NCBI RefSeq assembly: GCF_036346855.1
Contig: NZ_CP107841.1
Span: 9,118,001-9,182,000 of the forward strand
Source: Streptomyces europaeiscabiei
Lineage (GTDB): Bacteria; Actinomycetota; Actinomycetes; Streptomycetales; Streptomycetaceae
Length of the DNA: 64,000 nucleotides
Direction of reading: 5' to 3'
A program made the position numbers and the translations under genes. The notes beneath the pieces were generated by a model. The model saw only the letters and a list, made by a program, of their open reading frames with translations, made no database searches and was not told the DNA's origin. Of this stretch, positions 9,107 to 18,520 are shown one piece after another; positions within the stretch are counted from its first letter, which is position 1, and every line of letters starts with the position of its first letter.

Positions 9107-10248
9107 AGATAACCGGACTTGAGACGTTCCTGGTGGCTCCGCGCTGGCTGTTCCTGCGCGTCGCCACCGACGAGGGCGTCACCGGCTGGGGCGAGCCCGT
9201 GATCGAGGGCCGCGCCGAGACCGTACGCGCCGCGGTCCACGAACTGGCCGACTACCTCGTCGGCCGGGACCCGCTGCGCATCGAGGACCACTGGCAGGTG
9301 CTCACCAAGGGCGGCTTCTACCGGGGCGGCCCCATCCTCTCCAGCGCCGTCGCCGGTATCGACCAGGCCCTGTGGGACATCGCGGGCAAGACCTACGGCG
9401 TTCCGGTGCACCGCCTCCTCGGCGGCCCCGTACGCGACCGCGTCCGGATGTACGCCTGGATCGGCGGCGACCGGCCGAGCGACGTGGCGGAGCTGGCCGA
9501 GGAACAGATGAAGGCGGGCTTCACCGCCGTGAAGATGAACGGCTCGGCCGAACTCGCCCCGATCGACACCCCGGCGAGCACCGCCGAGGTCGTCGAACGC
9601 GTCGCGGCCGTCCGGGAGGTGCTGGGCGACGAGCGGGACATCGCCGTCGACTTCCACGGCCGGGCCTCCACCGCCATGGCGCGCCGCCTACTGCCCCTGC
9701 TGGAGCCACTGCACCCGCTGTTCGTCGAAGAGCCGGTCCTGCCGGAACACTCGGGAAACCTGCGCAGCCTGGTGGAGTTCACGAACATTCCCCTCGCGAC
9801 CGGCGAACGCCTCTACTCCCGCTGGGACTTTCGCGAGGTGTTGGCCAGCGGCATCGCCGTGGCGCAGCCCGACCTGTCACACGCGGGCGGCATCTCCGAG
9901 GTGCGCCGCATCGCGGCCATGGCCGAGACGTACGACGTCACGATGGCACCCCACTGCCCCCTCGGTCCGATCGCCCTGGCCGCCAGCCTGCAGATCGCCT
10001 TCTCCGTGCCGAACTTCCTCATCCAGGAACAGAGCATGGGCATCCACTACAACCAGCAGGCCGACCTGCTCGAGTACGTGATGGACTCCGCACCCTTCCG
10101 GTTCCAGAACGGGTACGCCGTCGCCTCCACCCGCCCGGGCCTCGGCGTCGAGATCGACGAGAAGGCCGTACGCCACGCCGCCGAGACCGGACACCGCTGG
10201 CGCAACCCCATATGGCGCGGCGCCGACGGGGCGTTCACCGAATGGTGA
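9103..10248 (+). CDS. dgoD: D-galactonate dehydratase
   Basis: 381 aa enolase-superfamily enzyme converting D-galactonate to 2-keto-3-deoxygalactonate. Metal ligands appear at Asp183, Glu209 and Glu235, with His185 in the DFH motif, the numbering known for DgoD. The catalytic His of APHCPLGP (284) and Glu309 in IQEQSMGIHYN are also present. It uses a TTG start overlapping the regulator stop, with GAAGGA six bases upstream, so it is translationally coupled. The very close fit of active-site spacing makes the substrate call strong, though related aldonates cannot be excluded. Confidence 0.9.
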   Translation: MKITGLETFLVAPRWLFLRVATDEGVTGWGEPVIEGRAETVRAAVHELADYLVGRDPLRIEDHWQVLTKGGFYRGGPILSSAVAGIDQALWDIAGKTYGVPVHRLLGGPVRDRVRMYAWIGGDRPSDVAELAEEQMKAGFTAVKMNGSAELAPIDTPASTAEVVERVAAVREVLGDERDIAVDFHGRASTAMARRLLPLLEPLHPLFVEEPVLPEHSGNLRSLVEFTNIPLATGERLYSRWDFREVLASGIAVAQPDLSHAGGISEVRRIAAMAETYDVTMAPHCPLGPIALAASLQIAFSVPNFLIQEQSMGIHYNQQADLLEYVMDSAPFRFQNGYAVASTRPGLGVEIDEKAVRHAAETGHRWRNPIWRGADGAFTEW

Positions 10249-10289
10249 CCGCCGCCCGCACACCGAACCCGCAAGGAGAGCCCGCCCCC

Positions 10290-10910
10290 ATGAACCTGGT
10301 GGAATCGCTCGGCGCCCACCGCCTGTTGGCGATCGTCCGAGGCAAGGACCCCGCCGCCGCCCTCAACACCGTACGCACCCTCGCCGAGGAAGGCATCGCG
10401 GCCATCGAGGTCTCACTGACCACCGCCGACGCCCTGACCGTCATCCGGCAGGCGCGCGCCGAACTCGGTCCCGGCGCGCTGCTCGGCGCAGGCACCGTGC
10501 GCTCGGCCGAGGACGCCGCCCGCGCGGTCGACGCCGGCGCGTCGTACCTCGTCACCCCGGCACTGGTCGACGGACTCAAGGCGTACGGCGTACCCGTGCT
10601 GATGGGCGCCCTGACACCGACCGAGATCGAAGCCGCCCTCGCCCGGGGCGCAGACGCGATCAAACTCTTCCCCGGCTCCCTCGGCGGCCCCGGCTATCTG
10701 AAGGCTCTGCGCGACCCGTTCCCCGAGGTGCCCTTCGTACCCGTCGGCGGAGTGGACGCGCAGATCGCCCGTGACTACCTCGACCGGGGCGCCCTCGCTG
10801 TCGGCGTCGGCTCACCGCTCGTCGGGGACGCTGCCGACGGCGGTGAGCTGGAGCAACTGCGCGCCCGCGCGGCCGAGTTCCGCAAGACGGCCACGGGGGA
10901 GAGGCCGTGA
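10290..10910 (+). CDS. dgoA: 2-dehydro-3-deoxy-6-phosphogalactonate/gluconate aldolase
   Basis: 206 aa class I aldolase of the KDPG family. The start at 10290 has AAGGAG upstream. Conserved blocks are visible: EVSLTT, GAGTV, TPALVDGL and the Schiff-base Lys125 in AIKLFPG. It cleaves KDPGal (or KDPG) to pyruvate and glyceraldehyde 3-phosphate, the last step of the pathway. It lies 41 bases after the dehydratase and its stop overlaps the kinase start. The family does not sharply distinguish gluconate from galactonate epimers; the neighbours favour galactonate. Confidence 0.85.
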   Translation: MNLVESLGAHRLLAIVRGKDPAAALNTVRTLAEEGIAAIEVSLTTADALTVIRQARAELGPGALLGAGTVRSAEDAARAVDAGASYLVTPALVDGLKAYGVPVLMGALTPTEIEAALARGADAIKLFPGSLGGPGYLKALRDPFPEVPFVPVGGVDAQIARDYLDRGALAVGVGSPLVGDAADGGELEQLRARAAEFRKTATGERP

Positions 10911-11863
10911 CATCACCTGAAGTCGTGACCTTCGGCGAGACAATGGCGGCGCTCAGGGCCCACGGCGCGCTGCGGCTGGGCGGCAGCCTCGGCCTGTCGG
11001 TCGCCGGAGCCGAGTCGAATGTCGCGATCGGCCTCGCCCGGCTCGGCCACCGGGTGCGCTGGGCAGGGCGGGTGGGCGCCGACGAACTCGGCGCGCTGGT
11101 CCTGCGCACGCTGCGCGCCGAGGGCATCGACACCAGCCACGCGGTCACCGACGACACCGGCCGGCCCACTGGACTGCTGCTGACCGAACCCCGCTTGGGC
11201 ACGCTCACCCGCGTCAGCTACTACCGTGCAGGTTCCGCGGGTTCGGCAGTCGCACCGGACGACGTACTGTCCGCGCTGGTCCCCGGGTCCCGCGTTCTGC
11301 ACCTGACCGGCATCACGCCGGCGCTCGGTCCGTCGGCGGCCGAGGCAGTCCTGGCCGCTGCCAAGGCCGCCCGCGAGAGCGGTGTCACCGTATGCCTCGA
11401 CGTCAACTACCGCTCTCGGCTGTGGACGTCCGAGCGCGCCCGCACCGCACTGCGACCGATCCTGGACCACGCGGACCTGCTCATCGCCTCCGAGGACGAG
11501 CTACCGCTGGTGCAGGAAGTGTCTGGTGCGGGCGAGTCCGGGGCCGTGCACGGTGTGCTGGCGGCAGGCGTCACCGAGGTGGTCGTCAAGCGGGGCGCCC
11601 GCGGCGCGACCGTCTTCACCGCCGACGGCGCAACCGACCTTGCTGCGCGAGAAGTTGACGCCGTCGACCTGGTCGGCGCGGGCGACGCCTTCGTGGCCGG
11701 ATACCTCTCCGGCCTCCTGGACGGCGCGGACATCCCGGCCCGGCTGCATCGGGCGGTCACCACCGCGGCCTTCGCCGTCGCCACCCGGGGCGACTGGGAG
11801 GGCCTGCCGACGCGGGACGAACTCGGCCTGTTCGACGAGCCCGACGGCACGACCATCCGCTGA
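10907..11863 (+). CDS. 2-dehydro-3-deoxy-galactonate/gluconate kinase, PfkB family
   Basis: 318 aa ribokinase-fold kinase that phosphorylates 2-keto-3-deoxy sugar acids. The N-terminal VTFGETMAALR and the second PfkB signature DLVGAGDAFVAGYLSG with catalytic Asp260 are intact. The GTG start overlaps the aldolase stop. In sequence it resembles KdgK more than enteric DgoK, so this operon uses a PfkB kinase for the dgoK step. It supplies KDPGal to the preceding aldolase. Confidence 0.85.
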   Translation: MTSPEVVTFGETMAALRAHGALRLGGSLGLSVAGAESNVAIGLARLGHRVRWAGRVGADELGALVLRTLRAEGIDTSHAVTDDTGRPTGLLLTEPRLGTLTRVSYYRAGSAGSAVAPDDVLSALVPGSRVLHLTGITPALGPSAAEAVLAAAKAARESGVTVCLDVNYRSRLWTSERARTALRPILDHADLLIASEDELPLVQEVSGAGESGAVHGVLAAGVTEVVVKRGARGATVFTADGATDLAAREVDAVDLVGAGDAFVAGYLSGLLDGADIPARLHRAVTTAAFAVATRGDWEGLPTRDELGLFDEPDGTTIR

Positions 11864-11877
11864 CCGGAGAACTGCTC

Positions 11878-12765
11878 ATGACATCTGCATCAGCACCGAC
11901 GGCGGTCGTCGTGGACGGCGCGTACGAACTCGCCGAGGGCGGCCGCTGGACCGACGGCCGCTACGTGTACGTCGACATCCTCAGCGGCCGGCTCTTCGAG
12001 CTCCGCGACGGCACCGACCCGGTGACCCCGCGCCCACTGGCCCGGCTCGACGTGCCGTTGGGTGCCGTCGCGCCGGTGGGGGACCGGCCCGGGGCGTGGA
12101 TCGCCGCCGCGGGCACCGGCATCGCGCTGCTCACCACCGACGGCGCACTGGAATGGCTGGACCGCCCCGAGGAGCGCACCGCCGTCCCCAGCCGCATGAA
12201 CGACGGCGTCGCGGACCCCGCAGGCCGCTTCTGGGCCGGCAGCATGGCCTACGACGGCACCCCCGGCGCGGGCTCCCTGTACCGAACGGACCACGCCGGC
12301 ACGGTGGTACGCGTCCTGGACGGCCTGACCATCGCCAACGGCCCGGCCTTCACCGCCGACGGCACGACCATGTACCTCACTGACACGGCCGTCGGCACCA
12401 TCCTGCGCTGCCGGGTCGACCCCGCCTCCGGCGATCTCGTCGCTGGCCCGCAGGCCTTCGCCCGGGTGAGCGACGGCGAAGGCAGCCCCGATGGGATGAC
12501 CGTCGACGAGGAGGGCTGCCTGTGGGTCGCGATGTGGGGCGCCGGCACGGTCCGCCGCTACCATCCCGACGGCCGCCTGCTCCACACCCTGACCGTGCCC
12601 GCCCCCCACCCCACGTCGGTGTGTCTGCACCCCGGCGACAACCGCCTCTACGTCACCACGGCCCGCTACGGGGTGACGAACCCGACCGCCGCCTCGGGCG
12701 CGGTGCTGAGCGTTCCCGTACCGGTCGCAGGAACGCCGGACTGCTCCTGGGGTGTTGGGCGCTGA
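11878..12765 (+). CDS. SMP-30/gluconolactonase-family lactonase
   Basis: 295 aa six-bladed beta-propeller. The divalent-metal ligands of the family are visible: Glu in ELAEGGRW (about 20), Asn in SRMNDG (about 103) and Asp in GSPDGMTVD (about 203). In this operon it most likely hydrolyses galactono-lactone to galactonate, linking the SDR to DgoD. It begins 14 bases after the kinase and is the last gene of the run; the next gene converges after 26 bases. Confidence 0.85.
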   Translation: MTSASAPTAVVVDGAYELAEGGRWTDGRYVYVDILSGRLFELRDGTDPVTPRPLARLDVPLGAVAPVGDRPGAWIAAAGTGIALLTTDGALEWLDRPEERTAVPSRMNDGVADPAGRFWAGSMAYDGTPGAGSLYRTDHAGTVVRVLDGLTIANGPAFTADGTTMYLTDTAVGTILRCRVDPASGDLVAGPQAFARVSDGEGSPDGMTVDEEGCLWVAMWGAGTVRRYHPDGRLLHTLTVPAPHPTSVCLHPGDNRLYVTTARYGVTNPTAASGAVLSVPVPVAGTPDCSWGVGR

Positions 12766-12791
12766 CCTCCTCTCCACTACCGGCAGGTGGA

Positions 12792-14807
12792 TCAGCGGGG
12801 CTCGCGGACGACGGCGACGCCTCCCGGTGGGACGGTGACGGTTCCGGTGACCGGTGTGCCGGTGAGGAGTTCGACGCCTTCGGCAGGTGCTTCGGCGCCC
12901 TTTCCGGTGTGGTCGATGAGGAACAGGAAGTCCGCCTCTGCGCCCCGGCGCCGGACCACCTCGATACCGGCGGGCGCGTCCTGCTCTGGTGTGACACCGG
13001 CGCCCTGGCGGATGCGGTCGAGCAGGGCGGCGAGCGTGACCTGGTCGGGGTGGGTGCCCAGATACCAGGCGGTGCCGTCTCCGTGCCGGTGGCGGGTGAC
13101 GGCGGGGTGACCGGCCAGTGGGCCGTCGGCGTGGGAGGCGACGGCCTGTGCGCCGGTCAGCCGTATGCGTTCCGACCACAGGTCGGCCGTGGCGCCCGAC
13201 GCCACGTCGCCGGTCAGGCCGGTCGTCTCGCCCGGCAGCAGAGGGAAGAGCTCGTCGGTGACCACGCCGAGGACGTCGCGGAACGCGCCGGGGTAACCGC
13301 CCAGGTACACATGGGCGTTCTCGTCGACCATGCCGCTGTGGAAGCCGACGGCCAGCGTGCCTCCGCTTTCGGCGAACCGGGCGAGGTTCGCCGCGGCCGC
13401 TTCCGCGACCAGGTACAGCGAGGGTGCCAGGACGAGTTTGTAGCGGTCGAGTCCAGGGTCGTCGGGGCGTACGAAGTCGACGGCGACCCCGGCCCGCCAC
13501 AGGGGGGTGTACCAGTCCCGGACCAGGTCCTGGTAGCGCAGCTCGCCGCTGGGCTGGGAGGGCAGTTCCAGTGCCCAGCGGGCGTCCCAGTCCCACACGA
13601 TCGCCACCTGTGCCGTGCTGGTGGAGTCCCGCACGTCGGCCAACGCCCGCAGGTCCGCGCCGAGTTGGACGACGTCGTGCCAGATCTGGCTGTCGGTTCC
13701 GGCGTGCGGCAGCATCGCCGAGTGCCACTGCTCGGCGCCCGCCTTCGCCGCACGCCACTGGAAGAACGCGATGCCGTCGGCACCGTGGGCCACGTGCGCG
13801 AGCGCGTTGCGGCGCATCTCGCCGGGTCGCTTGGCGCGGTTGACGGGCTGCCAGTTGACGGCGCCGGTCGAGTGCTCCATGAGGAACCACGGGCCGCCCG
13901 CGAGCGAGCGCATCAGGTCGCCGTGGAGGGCGATGTCGACCTCGGCCTCCGGGTCGTCGGACAGCAGGTAATGGTCGTTGGAGAGGATGTCCAGCTCGGG
14001 TGCCCAGCGCCAGTAGTCGAGGGCGTCGATGGTGCGCAGGACCAGGAAGTTGGTGGTCGCCGGGGTGTCCGGAGCGGCCCGGCGCAGTACCTCGCGTTCG
14101 GCGGTGCACAGGGAGAGCAGTTCGTCGGAGCAGAAGCGGCGCCAGTCGAGCTGGTGGGTGGGGTTCGGGGGAGCCGCGGTCGTGCGGGGCGGCAGGATCT
14201 GGTCCCAGTCGTAGTACCACTGGCTCCAGAACGTGGTGCCCCAGGCGTGGTTGAGGGCGTCCAGGTCGTCCTCGTAGCGGGCGCGCAGCCAGGTACGGAA
14301 CGCGGCGGCGCTGGTGTCGCAGTAGCAGGCGTCGTTGTGGCAGCCGTACTCGTTGTGCACGTGCCACATGGCGACGGCCGGGTGGTCGGCGTAGCGCTCG
14401 GCGAGCGCTCCGGCGATCCGCAGCGCCGCTCTGCGGTAGGCGGGGCTGCTCGGGCAGAACGTCTGGCGGCTGCCGTACGACAGTGTGCGGCCGTCCTTGT
14501 CGACCGGCAGGGCGTCCGGGTGGGCCCGGAAGAACCAGGCCGGCGGGGCGGCCGTCGGTGTCGCCAGGTCGGCGGCGATGCCGTTCTCGTGGAGCAGGTC
14601 GAGGATCTTGTCCATGCGGGCGAAGTCGTAGACGCCCTCGGACGGTTCGAGCAGAGCCCAGGAGAAGATGCCGACGCTGACCATGGTCACCCCGGCCTCG
14701 CGCATCAGGCGCATGTCCTCGGCCCAGACCTCCTCGGGCCACTGCTCGGGGTTGTAGTCACCTCCGTAGGCGATTCCAGGAATGCGAAGACGGCGTGCGG
14801 TACTCAC
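12792..14807 (-). CDS. Beta-galactosidase, GH42
   Basis: 671 aa from GTG 14807, with GGAG eight bases upstream. No signal peptide, so it acts on imported galactosides. The GH42 barrel shows acid/base Glu153 in HNEYG and nucleophile Glu311 in LMEHSTG. Four cysteines (one in TFCPSS, three in GCHNDACYCD) match the zinc cluster of trimeric GH42 enzymes. A trimerisation domain and a small beta C-terminal domain follow. It is last in the binding protein-permease-permease operon read leftward from 18.1 kb, and would release galactose for the adjacent oxidative pathway. Confidence 0.93.
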   Translation of the reverse strand: MSTARRLRIPGIAYGGDYNPEQWPEEVWAEDMRLMREAGVTMVSVGIFSWALLEPSEGVYDFARMDKILDLLHENGIAADLATPTAAPPAWFFRAHPDALPVDKDGRTLSYGSRQTFCPSSPAYRRAALRIAGALAERYADHPAVAMWHVHNEYGCHNDACYCDTSAAAFRTWLRARYEDDLDALNHAWGTTFWSQWYYDWDQILPPRTTAAPPNPTHQLDWRRFCSDELLSLCTAEREVLRRAAPDTPATTNFLVLRTIDALDYWRWAPELDILSNDHYLLSDDPEAEVDIALHGDLMRSLAGGPWFLMEHSTGAVNWQPVNRAKRPGEMRRNALAHVAHGADGIAFFQWRAAKAGAEQWHSAMLPHAGTDSQIWHDVVQLGADLRALADVRDSTSTAQVAIVWDWDARWALELPSQPSGELRYQDLVRDWYTPLWRAGVAVDFVRPDDPGLDRYKLVLAPSLYLVAEAAAANLARFAESGGTLAVGFHSGMVDENAHVYLGGYPGAFRDVLGVVTDELFPLLPGETTGLTGDVASGATADLWSERIRLTGAQAVASHADGPLAGHPAVTRHRHGDGTAWYLGTHPDQVTLAALLDRIRQGAGVTPEQDAPAGIEVVRRRGAEADFLFLIDHTGKGAEAPAEGVELLTGTPVTGTVTVPPGGVAVVREPR

Positions 14808-14854
14808 TGGTGGTGCTCCGGGAGGGGTGTAGGGGAGGGGCGAGTGGGGGTGTT

Positions 14855-15739
14855 TCAGCCCTTGTTGGCGCCCAGGGTCAGACCGCTGACGAACTGCCGC
14901 TGGAGCAGGAAGTACACGATCAGCGTGGGGATCGCGGTGAGCAGGGCTCCGGCGGCGACCAGGTTGGGGTCGGTGAAGTACTGGCCGGAGAGGTTGTTCA
15001 GGGCCGAGGTGATCGGCATGTTCTCGCCGGTGGAGATCAGCACGAGCGCCCAGAAGAAGTCGTTGTAGATCCAGATGGAGAGCAGGGTCGCCAGGGCTGC
15101 CATGGCCGGGCGGCACAGCGGCAGCACGATCTGCCAGTACAGGCGCCACACGGAGGCGCCGTCGACGAGGGCGGCCTCGGTCAGCTCGTGCGGCAGGGAG
15201 CGCATGTAGTTGCTCAGCACGAAGGCGCAGAACCCGGACTGGAAGGCCACGTGGATGAGGACCAGGCCGAGGGCGGAGTCGTACAGCTTGCCGCTCATGG
15301 TGATGCCGGGCAGGTCGATGAGCAGGTACATGCGGTACAGCGGGGTGATGATGACCTGCTGGGGGAGCAGGTTGCCGGCGGTGAAGACCAGCAGCAGGGC
15401 GAGGTTGAGGCGGAAGTCGAAGCGGCTGACGTAGAAGGCGACCATCGACGACAGGAGCAGGGTCACCAGCACCGCCGGTACGGCGATGAGTATCGTGTTG
15501 ACGAAGTAGTGCCCCATGTCCGACTGCGTGAACGCGTTCGTGAAGTTGTCGAGGGTCAGCTTGTCGGGCCAGGAGACGTAGCCCTTCTCGCTGGTCTCCG
15601 CGTACGGCCGCATGGCCGAGTACAGCGCCCACAGCAGCGGCGCGAGCCACGCGAGTGAGGCGCCCACGAGGAAGAGGTGCAGCAGGATCCGGGCGGGGCG
15701 GACGGGCGTACGGACCTTGGTCATGACGGTGGTGCTCAT
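14855..15739 (-). CDS. Sugar ABC transporter permease, MalG type
   Basis: 294 aa from ATG 15739, which overlaps the preceding permease stop (ATGA). Six membrane segments; the EAA loop reads ELTEAALVDGASVWRLYWQI. It pairs with the MalF-type protein upstream and is followed after 47 bases by the GH42 gene, so import and hydrolysis are coordinated. As in the first transporter, no ATPase gene is present. Confidence 0.9.
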   Translation of the reverse strand: MSTTVMTKVRTPVRPARILLHLFLVGASLAWLAPLLWALYSAMRPYAETSEKGYVSWPDKLTLDNFTNAFTQSDMGHYFVNTILIAVPAVLVTLLLSSMVAFYVSRFDFRLNLALLLVFTAGNLLPQQVIITPLYRMYLLIDLPGITMSGKLYDSALGLVLIHVAFQSGFCAFVLSNYMRSLPHELTEAALVDGASVWRLYWQIVLPLCRPAMAALATLLSIWIYNDFFWALVLISTGENMPITSALNNLSGQYFTDPNLVAAGALLTAIPTLIVYFLLQRQFVSGLTLGANKG

Positions 15740-16731
15740 GCGCGCCGCTCCTTCCGGAAGGTGGCCACCAGGTACGGGATGATGACGACGAGTGAGATCA
15801 GCAGGAGGACGACCGCGATCGCCGATCCGTATCCGATGCGACTGGACTCTCCGATGATGTTGTTGGTGACGAGGATCGAGAGCAACTCGGTGCCCTCGGC
15901 GCCCTTGTTGAAGACGTAGACGAGGTCGAAGGCGCGCAGGGCCTCGATGATGGTGACGACCAGGACGACGGTGTTGGTGGGGCGCAGGGTGGGGAAGATG
16001 ACGTTCTTGAACGTCTGCCACTCGTTGGCGCCGTCCAGCGCGGAGGCCTCGCGCAGGGACGGGTCGACGCCCTTGAGGCCGGCCAGGTAGAGGATCATCA
16101 TGTAGCCGGTGTGGCGCCAGGACGCGGCGATGAGGATGGCCCAGAGGTTGAGGTCGGGGTCGCCGATCCAGTCGATGTAGCGGCCGGGCTCGTTGGCGCC
16201 GATGATGCTGTTGATCAGGCCCGTGTCGGGGTTGTAGATCAGCTGCCAGACGAACCCGATGACTGCCATCGACAGCACGACCGGCAGGAAGAACGCCGTC
16301 TGGTAGACCCGGCTGAACCGGATGTTCTTGTCCAGCTGCACGGCGAGGAACAGGCCGAGCGGCGTGGGGAGCGCGATCAGGACGACGAACCAGATGACGT
16401 TGTGCTCGACGGCGGGCCAGAACTGCGGGTTCTGCTCGAAGAGTTCCTCGAAGTTCCGGAGTCCGACCCACTGGATCGAGTCGAAGCCGATGCCGTCCCA
16501 GGTGGTGAAGGCGAGGGCGATGGAGGCCAGGGCGGTGACCCAGACCAGTGCCACGTGCAGGATCGTCGGCAGGCCGGCCATCAGGCCGAGCGCGGTCCGG
16601 TCGCGGCGGGTCAGCAGGCGCTGGTGGCCCTGCGGAACCCGCCTCTTCGGCGTCGCGGCGCCCGGAGGCGGCGCCGCGGCTGCCTCCGGGATCTTCGTGG
16701 TCGTGTCGGAGCTCATGGTGTCGGTGTTCAT
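15736..16731 (-). CDS. Sugar ABC transporter permease, MalF type
   Basis: 331 aa. A Pro/Ala-rich cytoplasmic N-terminus of about 45 residues precedes six membrane segments. The EAA loop SLREASALDGANEWQTFKNV is intact. It overlaps the downstream MalG-type gene by four bases and lies 22 bases after the binding-protein gene. Confidence 0.9.
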   Translation of the reverse strand: MNTDTMSSDTTTKIPEAAAAPPPGAATPKRRVPQGHQRLLTRRDRTALGLMAGLPTILHVALVWVTALASIALAFTTWDGIGFDSIQWVGLRNFEELFEQNPQFWPAVEHNVIWFVVLIALPTPLGLFLAVQLDKNIRFSRVYQTAFFLPVVLSMAVIGFVWQLIYNPDTGLINSIIGANEPGRYIDWIGDPDLNLWAILIAASWRHTGYMMILYLAGLKGVDPSLREASALDGANEWQTFKNVIFPTLRPTNTVVLVVTIIEALRAFDLVYVFNKGAEGTELLSILVTNNIIGESSRIGYGSAIAVVLLLISLVVIIPYLVATFRKERRA

Positions 16732-16753
16732 CCGCTTCAGAAGGGGGTCGGGC

Positions 16754-18064
16754 TCAGTCGGACGCGAAGATCGTCTTCTTCTGGCGCTCGATCGAGGACA
16801 GCAGGCTGTCGATGCCCTTGGGGTCGCGGATGAACTTCTGGAGTGCGGGCTGCATCACCGTGGAGGTGAAGTCGGGCCGACTGTCCCGGTCCATGAACTG
16901 GGTGAGATGCTTCGCCTGCGCGATCATGTCGTAGCCCTTCTTCTGAAGGGCGCTGTAGCCGGAGGTGTCGGCTTTCGTGGAGGCGGCGATAAGGCTCGGG
17001 TCGGCCTTGAGGTAGATCTCCTCGGCCTGTGGCGTGCCCAGGAATTCGAGCAGTTTGACGGAACCGGCGTGGTTCTTGGGCTTCTTGCTGAGCATGATGC
17101 CGTCGGTCGGTGCCTCCACGGTGTCCTGGCCGTACGCCGGGTCTATCTCGGGGAAGGCGAAGAAGTCGAGGTCGTCCAGGTCCGCCTTGTTGCTGAACTG
17201 CTGGGCCACGAACATGCCGAGCATATACATGCCGGCCTTCTTCGCCACCAGAGTCTGGGCCGCGTCCTGCCAGGTACGGCCGACCGCGCCCTCCTGGTGG
17301 TAGGGGAGGGTCTCGGCCCAGGTGTCGAAGACCTTGCGGACCTTCGCGTCGGTCCACGAGGCCCTGCCCGCCATCAGCTCGACATGGAAGTCGTAGCCGT
17401 TGAGGCGGAAGTTGATCTGGTCGAAGGAGCCCATCGCCGGCCAGGCGTCCTTGTCGCCGTACGCGATCGGGACGAGGCCGTCCTTCTTCATCCGCTTGCA
17501 CAGGGCGACGTACGCGTCCCACGTGGTGGGGACCTCGTAGCCGTACTGCTGGAAGACGCTCTTGCGGTAGAAGACCGCCCACGGGGACGTGGTGAGGGGC
17601 ACCAGGTAGTACTTGCCGTCCTGACCCTTGCTCAGGTCGTGCATGGCCGACGGGAAGTTGCCGCCGATCGTCTTCCACACGTCGTCGATCGGGGAGGCGA
17701 GCCCCTTGGACGCGAAGAACTGCATCCGGTAGCCCGCGAACCACTGGAACACGTCGTCCGGCGTACCCTGCAGATAGGTGTTGATCTGCTCCTGGAACGT
17801 GTTGTGGTCCTTGGTGTTGATGTCGACCGCGATTCCGGACTGCTTCGTGAAGGCCGCGTAGACGTCGGCGTACCCCTTCTTCGGGACGGCGTCGGACGCG
17901 TTGGAGCCCACAGTGACGGCCTTGGTGTCCGACGAGGCGGAACTGCCGGCGCAGGCGCTCAGCAGGGGGATGCCGGCACTCAGTAGCGCGGCTCCGCCGA
18001 GTCCGCGGAGCACGGTGCGGCGGCTGGTTCCCGGCATGGATTGACCGGGGGAGGAACGGTGCAT
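16754..18064 (-). CDS. Sugar-binding lipoprotein of second ABC transporter
   Basis: 436 aa from ATG 18064, which has TAGGAG five bases upstream; a longer in-frame start at 18103 has none. The N-terminus combines a twin-arginine motif (SRRTVLRGLGG) with a lipobox (LLSAC), suggesting a Tat-exported lipoprotein. The mature region is a family-1 extracellular sugar-binding protein. It heads the operon containing two permeases and the GH42 enzyme, so a beta-galactoside (for example galacto-oligosaccharide or lactose-like sugar) is the likely ligand. It is divergent from the LacI regulator. Confidence 0.9.
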   Translation of the reverse strand: MHRSSPGQSMPGTSRRTVLRGLGGAALLSAGIPLLSACAGSSASSDTKAVTVGSNASDAVPKKGYADVYAAFTKQSGIAVDINTKDHNTFQEQINTYLQGTPDDVFQWFAGYRMQFFASKGLASPIDDVWKTIGGNFPSAMHDLSKGQDGKYYLVPLTTSPWAVFYRKSVFQQYGYEVPTTWDAYVALCKRMKKDGLVPIAYGDKDAWPAMGSFDQINFRLNGYDFHVELMAGRASWTDAKVRKVFDTWAETLPYHQEGAVGRTWQDAAQTLVAKKAGMYMLGMFVAQQFSNKADLDDLDFFAFPEIDPAYGQDTVEAPTDGIMLSKKPKNHAGSVKLLEFLGTPQAEEIYLKADPSLIAASTKADTSGYSALQKKGYDMIAQAKHLTQFMDRDSRPDFTSTVMQPALQKFIRDPKGIDSLLSSIERQKKTIFASD

Positions 18065-18214
18065 TTCGGCTCCTACTGGGCTGGCGGTGCCCAGGTATGG
18101 CACGTCAGCCGGACGGGGGTATGGCGGAGAGTGGGTCGTCGAGGGACCGTTTGAGGGTCAGTCGAGAACCGGAATCCAACACAATCGAACAAACGCGATC
18201 GTCGGACGCCAGGA

Positions 18215-18226
18215 AGCGTGAACGCT
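18215..18226. promoter_or_regulatory. Small palindrome, possible LacI site
   Basis: AGCGTGAACGCT has arms AGCGT/ACGCT around a two-base centre, 150 bases upstream of the binding-protein gene. Only a weak candidate operator. Confidence 0.3.
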
Positions 18227-18379
18227 CTGTGGACTCGCTGTCAAGACCTTCCGTCCGGGAATCCATGATGGACCGGGTCCGGCCGTGAGCCCCACGCGCT
18301 GGCGGCCGGACCGGACTGACGGGGCTGACATGGCTCGCCATCGCACCGTCCCGGCCCCACCACCGGCCGCTTGAGCTGT

Positions 18380-18407
18380 AGGAAATGCGTGCCGGGCACG
18401 CATTCCT
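18380..18407. promoter_or_regulatory. Near-perfect 28-bp palindrome in divergent promoter
   Basis: The inner 19 bases (ATGCGTGCC-G-GGCACGCAT) are perfectly symmetric; the flanks AGGAA/TTCCT extend the symmetry with one extra A. The loop would be a single base, so it is better read as a protein-binding site than as a hairpin. It lies between the transporter operon and the LacI gene. Confidence 0.5.
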
Positions 18408-18520
18408 CGGAAGCCTCCGGCACCTCGCACCGCCACGCCGTGGGCCTCGACGATCGTCATGCCAGAGGCAAGTGGTGTTGCGAGAACTCTTGACGTGAGC
18501 TCGGTGGGTGCGTACACATT

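Noticed and set aside
11890..15650. Very long minus-strand frames (about 950 codons) and a long + strand frame at 12522-15068
   Set aside because: They run antisense to, or extend upstream of, the lactonase, GH42 and permease genes. Their sequence is low-complexity Arg/Gly/Ala typical of shadow frames in high-GC DNA.
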